Shown here: positions 1-5,487 of the stretch, piece after piece
How positions within the stretch are numbered: the stretch's first letter is position 1
How the letters are laid out: each line of letters opens with the position of its first letter
DNA from: Acidobacteriota bacterium
GTDB lineage: Bacteria > Acidobacteriota > Terriglobia > Acidoferrales > UBA7541
Direction of reading: 5' to 3'
Assembly (NCBI GenBank): GCA_019239815.1
Contig: JAFAZL010000128.1
Coordinates: 1-7,772, forward strand
DNA: 7,772 nucleotides
The notes under the pieces: generated by a model
What the model was told of the DNA's origin: nothing
The model's input: only the letters and a program-made list of their open reading frames with translations
Databases searched by the model: none
Made by a program: the position numbers and the translations under genes

Positions 1-1266
1 GAGCTCACCGACGTCTCCGGTCGGCAGCCACGCTTCACCCCCGGTCGTCTGTACACCGCCGTCCTGCCAATACCCCGCGCTTACGTTCTCGCCGCGCACT
101 AAAATCTCGCCATCCTCCGCGAGACGAAACTCCCGTCCCGGCAACACTTTGCCGATCGAGCCCTGCGCCGCGCGAAACGGATGATTGAGGCTGATCAGCG
201 ATGCCGTTTCCGTCATCCCATAGCCCTGCACCAGGGCGTACCCGATCCTGCGAAAAAATTCCTCCGTCTCCTGCGTCATCGCCGCGCCACCGGAAATGAA
301 CGTCCAGAATTTCCACCCAAACCGGCGATGAATCCGCCGAAACCTCCAAGCCCGCCGCAAAAATTTCTGACCGCTCACGGATTCCAGCGCTCGCGCGAGC
401 CATTGCTGCCGCCCGGCCGCTTCAAAATCGCGCTCAATCCCCGCGTGAAGCCCATCCAGCATCCGCGGCACGGCAATCAGCGCCGTCGCCCGCTCGCGCT
501 TGATCGTGCGGATAATCTCCGACGGATTCGTCGACGGTTCAAACACAGTCGTCGCGCCGAGCAGCGGCGGCACGAACAGAGCCATCACCTGCCCGAAGAC
601 ATGACTCAGCGGCACGAGCGAAACGAAGCGCAGCGGATGCATCCACTTCTCATACTTCCGATACGGCTCGATGCCGCGCTCCAGAGGCTCCAGGTTCGCC
701 AGGAAATTTCCATGCGTTAGCAGAACGCCGCGCGGCTCCGCCGTCGTTCCTGAAGTGAACAAAATCTCCGCAATGTGGCTTCGCGTAATCGGTTCGTCGG
801 CAAGTCTCGTGTAATCTGGCGTCTCCACTCGAAGCGCGGAGTTTGCTCCTCGCGCCAGGTCGTCGAGAGCGACCATCGCCACTTTGCCCATGTCACTGCG
901 AAATTCCGGCTTCTCTCGCGTCGCAAACACCAATCTCGCATTTGTTTCACGTCCAACGCGCGCTGCAAACTCAATCGTTGCACCATCATCGAGCGGAACC
1001 GCCACCGCACCACGTAGCACGGATCCCCAGAATGCAGCCATCCATTCGAACGAGTTCTGTCCCCACAAGATGACTCGTTCGCCGGTCAGCACACCGCGCT
1101 CGCGCAGCAAGTCCGCACAAGCCGTCGCTCCGTGAATCAGTTGTCCGTACGTCCAAGTTTCGCGCCGGTACCCGCGCCGCTGCACCACCGCGACGTCGCG
1201 AGCGTAAATCGCGAAATCCTCGAACAGCGTCAATAGACTCGATCGAGCCACAAGACTCCGTGCCAT
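1..1266 (-). CDS. AMP-forming acyl-CoA synthetase (long-chain fatty acid-CoA ligase type), C-terminus off the window
   Basis: The frame is open from an ATG at 1266 down to base 1, giving 422 residues. A stop codon in the same frame lies directly upstream of the ATG (1269-1267), so this start or a later one is needed. The enzyme class activates a carboxylic acid with ATP to an acyl-adenylate and then transfers the acyl group to CoA. Motifs in order are the phosphate-binding loop FTSGTTAEPRGV (residues 170-181), PLSHVFG, a GG-containing FISGGAAMTQE, YGMTET (349-354, adenine/acyl site) and TGDVGEL (416-422, ribose-binding Asp418). The small C-terminal domain with the catalytic Lys is missing because the window ends. 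The phosphate loop reads A-E-P-R where most members have G-x-P-K. There is no signal peptide. It is divergent from hpnH across 244 bases. The substrate cannot be fixed from sequence; a long-chain fatty acid is the default guess. Confidence 0.9.
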   Translation of the reverse strand, partial: MARSLVARSSLLTLFEDFAIYARDVAVVQRRGYRRETWTYGQLIHGATACADLLRERGVLTGERVILWGQNSFEWMAAFWGSVLRGAVAVPLDDGATIEFAARVGRETNARLVFATREKPEFRSDMGKVAMVALDDLARGANSALRVETPDYTRLADEPITRSHIAEILFTSGTTAEPRGVLLTHGNFLANLEPLERGIEPYRKYEKWMHPLRFVSLVPLSHVFGQVMALFVPPLLGATTVFEPSTNPSEIIRTIKRERATALIAVPRMLDGLHAGIERDFEAAGRQQWLARALESVSGQKFLRRAWRFRRIHRRFGWKFWTFISGGAAMTQETEEFFRRIGYALVQGYGMTETASLISLNHPFRAAQGSIGKVLPGREFRLAEDGEILVRGENVSAGYWQDGGVQTTGGEAWLPTGDVGEL

Positions 1267-1510
1267 TCATTCTTCGCTTCGAAATTCTAAGCCGAATCGC
1301 CAGTATCGCGGTCAAACACTAAGTTCAGCCCCGATAAGCCTTAACAGCATCAAGAAGTTAGGGGCGAGTCACCGGAGGTGCTCCCACCGCATCTCAACAC
1401 GTGCGGAATCCAGCATCCGAGATTTGCAGTTTCTCGGTTACAATATTCATAGGGACAATTCGCTCAAAACACAGAAGCGATCCTGATTTCGCGAAGGACT
1501 TTACTCCGAA
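1267..1510. promoter_or_regulatory. Divergent intergenic region between the acyl-CoA synthetase and hpnH
   Basis: These 244 bases hold no gene. On the plus strand a -10-like TACAAT sits at 1439-1444, with no good -35 at 17 bases, followed by GAAGGA at 1493-1498 as the hpnH ribosome site, 12 bases before its ATG. On the minus strand a weak pair TTGACC (1315-1310) and TAGAAT (1289-1284) lies before the synthetase, but the 20-base spacer is too long for a confident call. An imperfect inverted repeat (1339-1345 CCTTAAC with 1357-1363 GTTAGGG, one G-T pair, 11-base loop) lies near the middle; it has no T-run and is not a terminator. The region probably carries both promoters. Confidence 0.45.
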
Positions 1511-2638
1511 ATGCCCGTACCGATTTCACAAGGCTGGACCGTCGCCACCTACCTGCTGAAGCAAAAGCTCGCAGGCCGCAAGCGTTACCCGTTTGTGTTG
1601 ATGCTCGAGCCGCTTTTCCGCTGCAACCTCGCCTGCGCCGGCTGCGGCAAGATTCAGTATCCCGCGCACATTCTCAAGAAAGAACTTACGCCTGAGGAAT
1701 GCTTCAAGGCCGTGGAAGAATGCGGCACGCCGATGGTTTCCATCCCCGGCGGCGAACCGCTAATGCATTCCCAAATCGACAAAATCGTCGAAGGCCTCGT
1801 CGAGCGCAAAAAATACATCTATCTCTGCACCAACGCGCTTCTGCTCAAAGAAAAGCTCCATCTCTTCAAGCCGAGCAAGTACCTCACATTTTCCGTTCAT
1901 GTCGATGGCCAGCGCGACCATCACGATTTCTCGGTTTGCCGCGAAGGCGGATACGACCAGGCCGTCGAAGGCATCAAGGCCGCCGTCAAAGCCGGCTTCC
2001 GCGTCACGACCAACACCACGCTTTTCGATGGCGCCGATCCAAACAGCGTCCGCGCGCATTTCGATGAAATGATGGAGCTGGGCGTCGAAGGCATGATGCT
2101 TTCGCCCGGCTATTCCTACGATAAAGCGCCGGATCAAAAGCACTTCCTCGGCCGAGCGCGCACACGGCGCTTGTTCCGTTCGATTCTCTCGAATCGCAAA
2201 AAGAGCTGGAAGTTCAATCAATCGACGCTCTTTCTCGAGTTCCTGATGGGCAAGCAGCATTACAAGTGCACGCCGTGGGGCATGCCGACCTATAACGTCT
2301 TCGGCTGGCAAAAGCCGTGCTACTTGCTGCAAGACGGCTACGCCGATTCGTTCCAGGAATTGATGGATTCGACCGAGTGGCAAAATTACGGCACCGAATC
2401 GGGAAATCCGCAGTGCGCCAACTGCATGGTGCATAGCGGTTACGAAGCCAGCGCTGTCGATCACACCTTCAGCGGCTTGGGCGGACTGTGGGCCACGATC
2501 AAATCGATGGTTGCCGGCAGCTACGAAGACGCCGACGCGCTGCAAATGCTCAATGAGCCGGTGAAGCCCGTGCATGCGTTCAACCCGCTCGTGCAAATCA
2601 GCTCGACGGAGTCCGCCATGGAAGAGACGCGCGCGTGA
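1511..2638 (+). CDS. hpnH: Hopanoid biosynthesis radical SAM protein HpnH (adenosylhopane synthase)
   Basis: The 375-residue protein matches the usual size and layout of HpnH. The family uses S-adenosylmethionine to make a 5'-deoxyadenosyl radical that adds to diploptene, giving adenosylhopane, the first step towards extended C35 hopanoids. Seen in the sequence: a short N-terminal segment (MPVPISQGW), the radical SAM cluster motif CNLACAGC (Cys38, Cys42, Cys45), the SAM-contacting GGEP (80-83), and a C-terminal region with Cys253, Cys270, Cys302 and Cys305, followed by MVHSGYEASAV, typical of the HpnH C-terminal domain. No signal peptide or membrane segment is seen, so it should be cytoplasmic or peripheral. 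The start ATG is preceded by GAAGGA 12 bases upstream. The stop overlaps the next gene by four bases. No squalene-hopene cyclase or other hpn gene is in the window. Assignment is by recalled family resemblance, not by a search. Confidence 0.93.
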   Translation: MPVPISQGWTVATYLLKQKLAGRKRYPFVLMLEPLFRCNLACAGCGKIQYPAHILKKELTPEECFKAVEECGTPMVSIPGGEPLMHSQIDKIVEGLVERKKYIYLCTNALLLKEKLHLFKPSKYLTFSVHVDGQRDHHDFSVCREGGYDQAVEGIKAAVKAGFRVTTNTTLFDGADPNSVRAHFDEMMELGVEGMMLSPGYSYDKAPDQKHFLGRARTRRLFRSILSNRKKSWKFNQSTLFLEFLMGKQHYKCTPWGMPTYNVFGWQKPCYLLQDGYADSFQELMDSTEWQNYGTESGNPQCANCMVHSGYEASAVDHTFSGLGGLWATIKSMVAGSYEDADALQMLNEPVKPVHAFNPLVQISSTESAMEETRA

Positions 2639-3105
2639 GCATTCCCAGTCATTCCGATCATCACTCCGAACGAAGAATCGCGAGCCAACTGACTGCAAAC
2701 GCTGCGCTTGATCCCGAACAACTTGAAGTCGCGGCAGGCACCGCGCGCCAAAACGTCGAAGGCTGGGTGCCCGACCTTGCGACCGACGCAGATATTCGCT
2801 CCGCGCTAGAAGAAGCGTTCGAATATCGCGGCGACGTAACCATCACTCGCAAAGATGGAGCGAAATTCGAAGGCTACATCTTCGATCGCTCGACTGGAGA
2901 TTCGCTCGCTACCTCTTACGTTCGCTTGCTCCCGAAGGATTCCAATAATCGTTTGAAGATTTCGTATGCCGAAATCGCGGCACTTGCGTTCACCGGCCGC
3001 GACACCGCCGCTGGGAAGAGCTACGAAGCCTGGGTAAAAAAGTACTGGACGAAAAAGACTACCGGCGAGGGCGAAGCCAGCATCCAGCCCGATGCACTGG
3101 AATAG
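2635..3105 (+). CDS. Conserved-looking protein of unknown function translationally coupled to hpnH; possible Sm/SH3-like barrel
   Basis: This 156-residue protein starts at GTG 2635, which overlaps the hpnH stop in a GTGA arrangement, so the two are almost certainly co-transcribed and probably translationally coupled. I do not recognise the family with certainty. Residues 1-60 are polar, His-rich at the start (SHSDHHS), and probably flexible or helical. Residues about 66-121 look like a small beta-barrel: GDVTITRKDGAKFEGYIFDR, then VRLLP, then LKISYAEIAALAFTG, a strand-turn-strand pattern like Sm/SH3-type folds. A short, distinctive segment follows, DTAAGKSYEAWVKKYWTKK (123-141), which looks like a basic amphipathic helix. 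There is no signal peptide or transmembrane segment. By position it could be an accessory, regulatory or substrate-handling partner for hopanoid synthesis, but this is inference only. Base use resembles that of its neighbours. Confidence 0.85.
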   Translation: MSIPSHSDHHSERRIASQLTANAALDPEQLEVAAGTARQNVEGWVPDLATDADIRSALEEAFEYRGDVTITRKDGAKFEGYIFDRSTGDSLATSYVRLLPKDSNNRLKISYAEIAALAFTGRDTAAGKSYEAWVKKYWTKKTTGEGEASIQPDALE

Positions 3106-3109
3106 TGCA
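3093..3109 (+). terminator. Hairpin at the stop codon of the hpnH operon, possible weak terminator
   Basis: TGCACT (3093-3098) and AGTGCA (3104-3109) form a perfect 6-bp stem with the 5-base loop GGAAT; the stop TAG lies at 3103-3105. Only a short TTTT appears, 13 bases later, so this is not a classical intrinsic terminator. It may instead protect the 3' end. Confidence 0.3.
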
Positions 3110-3201
3110 ACCACCCCTCCAGTTTTCCATAGCAATCTAAATAAATGCAATAATATCAATAGATTACAGAGATTTAGCTCTGGAATGGTGTCCAGATCCC
3201 G
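3110..3201. other. AT-rich stretch with inverted repeats upstream of the cold-shock promoter
   Basis: This stretch holds no gene and is clearly richer in A/T than the rest of the window. It contains AATCTA (3134-3139) with TAGATT (3160-3165), CAGAG (3167-3171) with CTCTG (3178-3182), and CTGGA (3180-3184) with TCCAG (3191-3195). The last two share bases, so only one could form at a time. It sits directly before the -35 of the cold-shock gene and could act as an UP element or a regulator site; neither role is demonstrated. Confidence 0.35.
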
Positions 3202-3230
3202 TCGACAATCCTCTCCTTTTATGGTACTAT
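3202..3230 (+). promoter_or_regulatory. Sigma-70-type promoter for the cold-shock gene
   Basis: TCGACA (3202-3207) matches the -35 consensus at 5 of 6 positions. A 17-base spacer follows, then TACTAT (3225-3230), preceded by TGG, an extended -10 element. Transcription would start near 3237, about 187 bases before the GTG start of the cold-shock gene. This is the best -35/-10 pair in the window. Confidence 0.7.
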
Positions 3231-3236
3231 TTTCCT

Positions 3237-3423
3237 AGCGTTTGTTGCTCTTGTACTGCCTTTTGGCCCGTTCAAGAAGGCTGCGAGACGGAAGCTTTGC
3301 GGCGTTTTTTGTTAGGGACGAGAGACGTCACGATCTTGGGAAGTCTGGGGGCTGTACCTTTTACTGGTTCCAGGAAGCGCGACCAAGAGACGCAAAGCAA
3401 TTCCAACTCGAGGTGTAGTAGCG
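3237..3423 (+). promoter_or_regulatory. Long structured 5' leader of the cold-shock gene
   Basis: No convincing coding frame is present between the inferred transcription start and the GTG at 3424. The leader can form nested helices: GCTTTGCG (3294-3301) with CGCAAAGC (3391-3398), inside it TCTTGG (3334-3339) with CCAAGA (3383-3388), and inside that CTGG (3345-3348) with CCAG (3370-3373). A competing local hairpin, GCTGC (3280-3284) with GCGGC (3299-3303, one G-T pair), shares bases 3299-3301 with the outer helix and is followed by TTTTTT at 3305-3310. The ribosome site GAGGTG (3410-3415) stays outside the nested fold. Long leaders of cspA-type genes are known to act as temperature-responsive elements; that this one does is inference. 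Confidence 0.5.
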
Positions 3424-3627
3424 GTGAAGGAACAAGGCACAGTGAAGTGGTTCAATGCTTCAAAGGGCTACGGCTTCATCCAGCGGCAAACAGGAGAGGA
3501 TGTTTTTGTCCACTTCTCGGCGATCATGATGGACGGTTACAAGTCCCTCAACGAAGGCCAGGCAGTGGAATTTGAAGTTAAGAAAGGCCCCAAGGGCCTT
3601 CAGGCAGAGAACGTTACCAGCCTCTAG
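3424..3627 (+). CDS. Cold-shock protein, CspA family
   Basis: The 67-residue product has the usual length of a single cold-shock domain, a five-strand OB-fold that binds single-stranded RNA and DNA and melts RNA secondary structure in the cytoplasm. The sequence shows the opening GTVKWFN (residues 5-11), RNP1 as KGYGFI (14-19) and RNP2 as VFVHF (27-31), followed by the usual acidic/basic C-terminal half ending in AENVTSL. The start is GTG at 3424, chosen because GAGGTG lies 8 bases upstream and because [10 protein letters not shown] fits the family N-terminus. It has its own promoter and long leader and ends in a hairpin terminator 10 bases after the stop. Which paralogue it is, and whether it is cold-induced, cannot be told from the sequence. 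Confidence 0.96.
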   Translation: MKEQGTVKWFNASKGYGFIQRQTGEDVFVHFSAIMMDGYKSLNEGQAVEFEVKKGPKGLQAENVTSL

Positions 3628-3637
3628 CCAATGATTC

Positions 3638-3669
3638 GGGAGCCTCGGCTCCGGCTTGAGGCTCCCTTT
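3638..3669 (+). terminator. Intrinsic terminator after the cold-shock gene
   Basis: GGGAGCCTC (3638-3646) and GAGGCTCCC (3658-3666) form a perfect 9-bp GC-rich stem with an 11-base loop, followed by TTT. The T-run is short, so some read-through into the next gene is likely. Confidence 0.7.
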
Positions 3670-3708
3670 CAAGAGTTTCCGCATCCACTCAGAGTCCAGG
3701 AGGACATC

Positions 3709-3963
3709 GTGCAAGCAATGGCAGAAGGTCAGACAATCAAGCATGAGGTTTATGGTTTGGGAGTTGTCACCGCCTCCGACGGTGAGCGCACCTCCGTGGA
3801 CTTCGACGATCATGGCACCAAGCTTTTCGTTACCAGCATCATGACCGCTGAATTGATCGGCGAAGCCCCCGCAACGCCGCCGAAAACCAAGCGCCGCCGC
3901 AAGGCTTCCACAGCCGCGAAAGCCGCCAAGAAGGCCGCTGCCGCCGCTGCCGCTCGTTCCTAA
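3709..3963 (+). CDS. Small protein with UvrD/PcrA C-terminal Tudor-like domain and Lys/Ala-rich tail
   Basis: I place the start at GTG 3709, 5 bases after a full AGGAGG (3698-3703), giving 84 residues. An in-frame ATG at 3631 would put the cold-shock terminator inside the coding region and has no good ribosome site; ATG 3718 is possible but sits 14 bases from AGGAGG. Residues 7-51 (GQTIKHEVYGLGVV, SVDFDDHGTKLFV, then AELIG) resemble the small Tudor/SH3-like module at the C-terminus of UvrD/PcrA helicases, which in those proteins contacts RNA polymerase; CarD-type domains are a more distant alternative. Residues 59-84 are KTKRRRK followed by an Ala/Lys tract, like histone-H1-type tails, suggesting nucleic-acid binding. 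No helicase domain is attached. The functional reading is inference from pattern. It lies directly downstream of the cold-shock gene on the same strand. Confidence 0.8.
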   Translation: MQAMAEGQTIKHEVYGLGVVTASDGERTSVDFDDHGTKLFVTSIMTAELIGEAPATPPKTKRRRKASTAAKAAKKAAAAAAARS

Positions 3964-3987
3964 GCCTCTTAGTAGTTGTAGCTTCCG

Positions 3988-4021
3988 ACGCCCCTGAGCC
4001 GAAACGCTCCGGGGCGTTTTT
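3988..4021 (+). terminator. Strong intrinsic terminator after the Tudor-like gene
   Basis: ACGCCCC (3988-3994) pairs with GGGGCGT (4011-4017), and inside it GAGC (3996-3999) pairs with GCTC (4006-4009) across a single T/C mismatch and a 6-base loop, CGAAAC. A TTTTT run follows, then C and another TTTTT (4023-4027). Confidence 0.88.
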
Positions 4022-4222
4022 CTTTTTCCATGCGGCGTTTTCTTTTTGCGCGCGAATTGAGTCTCGACACGTGTTCGCGACGCTAACCCGTATCTATTCA
4101 CGCATCGTTGCTGCCTCGCGCGTTGACACTTCATTCCCCCTGCCTTCACTATCGGTTCACTGGTAGTAGCGCATTTCTCTCCTGGTCTGGTCGGCAGCAA
4201 TTATTTTCTTTGGAGTTGAGAT
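4022..4222 (+). promoter_or_regulatory. Promoter region of the substrate-binding protein gene
   Basis: No gene is present. A perfect TTGACA lies at 4123-4128; the best -10 is CACTAT at 4147-4152 (18-base spacer, 3 of 6 matches), so the -10 is weak and an activator may be needed. GGAG at 4212-4215 is the ribosome site, 7 bases before the ATG at 4223. Near the left end, GGCGTTTTCTTTTT (4034-4047) repeats the tail of the preceding terminator. Confidence 0.5.
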
Positions 4223-5419
4223 ATGAAAGTCAAAGATCTCGGCCGCTCCCTGGGACTCCTCTGCGCGTTTGCTTTCATTCTTGTTTGCTCCCCGAGCTTG
4301 GGTGCTCAGGCGGTTCCCGGCGTCAGCGACAAAGAAATTCTCATCGGCTCATGCGCCGCCCTCGAAGGACCATCGAGCGCCCTCGGCACACAAACGGTCG
4401 CAGGCGCCAAAGTGTATTTTTCACTCGTAAACGAGGAAGGCGGCGTGCACGGCCGCAAGCTACGCCTCACCTCCTATGACGACAGCTACGATCCCGCGAA
4501 AACCCAGGCCTGTTTCGACAAACTCATGGCCGACAAGGTCTTTGCGCTCGGCTTTTTCGTCGGAACTCCGACGGCCGTCAAATATCTCCCCCTCGCCGAA
4601 GAAAACAAAGTTCCACTCGTCGGCCTCTTCACCGGAGCCCAAACTCTCTACACTCCGCTGCGTCATTGGGTCATCAACGTGCGCGCCTCTTATTTCGACG
4701 AAACGCGTGAACAAATCGACGGCATGTGGACCGCGCTCAACTTCAAGAAAATCGGGGTCATTTATCCCGACGACGCTTTCGGCTCGGCAGTACTCGAGGG
4801 CGTCAAAGACGCGCTGAAATCTCACGACGCCGCACCGGTTGCCGTAGCGTCTTACCCGCGTCAAACTGCCAACGTCGCACCGGCGATCGCCGCTGTGCGC
4901 GCGGCAAATCCCGATGCCGTTGTCGTCGTCGGCCCTCCCAACACGGTCGCGCCGATTCTCAAACAGGCGCACGCCGTCAACTGGAGACCGCTCTTCCTCA
5001 CCGTCTCTTTCGTCGGTACCGAGGAGCTAATCTCCGAAGCGGGTACAGATGCCGACGGCATGGTCGTCACCCAAGTGGTCCCGCCCTATTACCTCACCGA
5101 TCTTAAAACCGTCGCTCTCTATCGTCGCGCGCTCAGTCAGTACTCTCCCTCAGAACGCCCGAACTTTGTGAGCCTGGAAGGCTTCGTCGATGCCATGGTT
5201 CTCGTCGAAGGTCTGAAGCGTGCCGGCCACGATCTCACGCGCGAAGGCCTGATTCGCGGCATCGAATCGATCCACCAACTCGACGTCGGTCTTGGTCCGC
5301 AACTCAAACTCGACTACTCCGCCAAGGATCACAAAGGCTTCGACCACGTCATTCCGTCGGTGATCCGCAGCGGCAGGCCGGTCCCGTTCACCGACTGGTC
5401 AACCATCGCGACAAAATAG
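4223..5419 (+). CDS. Secreted substrate-binding protein, branched-chain amino acid ABC transporter (LivK) type
   Basis: The 398-residue product has a Sec signal peptide: basic start MKVKDLGR, a hydrophobic stretch to about residue 24, and a likely cut after AQA (residue 30). A Cys at 22 is not in a proper lipobox, so a soluble or loosely attached periplasmic protein is expected rather than a lipoprotein. The mature part follows the type I periplasmic-binding fold of the LivK group: DKEILIGSCAALEGP (36-50, ligand loop), then AGAKVYFSLVNEEGGVHGRK, DDSYDP, and later GVIYPDDAFG at the start of the second lobe, ending in a typical DHKGFDHVIPSVI strand region. Such proteins deliver amino acids, amides, urea or aromatic acids to a membrane transporter, or act as sensors. 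The permease and ATPase genes normally beside livK are not in the window, so the ligand and partner are open. It has its own promoter and is convergent with lipA. Confidence 0.9.
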   Translation: MKVKDLGRSLGLLCAFAFILVCSPSLGAQAVPGVSDKEILIGSCAALEGPSSALGTQTVAGAKVYFSLVNEEGGVHGRKLRLTSYDDSYDPAKTQACFDKLMADKVFALGFFVGTPTAVKYLPLAEENKVPLVGLFTGAQTLYTPLRHWVINVRASYFDETREQIDGMWTALNFKKIGVIYPDDAFGSAVLEGVKDALKSHDAAPVAVASYPRQTANVAPAIAAVRAANPDAVVVVGPPNTVAPILKQAHAVNWRPLFLTVSFVGTEELISEAGTDADGMVVTQVVPPYYLTDLKTVALYRRALSQYSPSERPNFVSLEGFVDAMVLVEGLKRAGHDLTREGLIRGIESIHQLDVGLGPQLKLDYSAKDHKGFDHVIPSVIRSGRPVPFTDWSTIATK

Positions 5420-5421
5420 AG

Positions 5422-5439
5422 TCGCTAAAATAGCGATTT
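5422..5439. terminator. Small bidirectional hairpin between convergent genes
   Basis: TCGCTA (5422-5427) and TAGCGA (5431-5436) form a perfect stem with an AAA loop, three bases after the substrate-binding protein stop. TTT follows on the plus strand and an AT-rich stretch on the minus strand. It could end transcripts of both this gene and lipA, which stops at 5488. Confidence 0.5.
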
Positions 5440-5487
5440 GCTTCTTTGAATTTTGAGCTGGAGGACGGCAGCGACTGGCTTTACCGA

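Noticed and set aside
181..720. Open frame of 179 codons on the plus strand opposite the acyl-CoA synthetase
   Set aside because: Shadow of a gene with clear adenylate-forming motifs; the product is Arg/Pro-rich with no family resemblance.
1760..2698. Open frame of 312 codons on the minus strand opposite hpnH
   Set aside because: It is the antisense shadow of hpnH, which has intact radical SAM motifs; the antisense product shows no recognisable domain and the frame openness follows from GC-rich codon use.
3280..3310. Hairpin plus TTTTTT as a stand-alone terminator
   Set aside because: The stem is only 5 bp with one G-T pair and a 14-base loop, and it lies downstream of the promoter and inside the leader; kept only as one arm of a possible switch.
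3297..3575. Plus-strand frame of 92 codons overlapping the cold-shock gene
   Set aside because: It is out of frame with the cold-shock domain and covers the leader; it has no ribosome site.
3460..4200. Open frame of 246 codons on the minus strand
   Set aside because: It runs across the cold-shock gene, two terminators and the Tudor-like gene, has a low-complexity product, and has no ribosome site or family resemblance.
4278..4291. Lipoprotein signal in the substrate-binding protein (Cys22)
   Set aside because: The residues before Cys are I-L-V, and the -1 position should be Gly, Ala or Ser; an ordinary signal peptide cut after AQA fits better.
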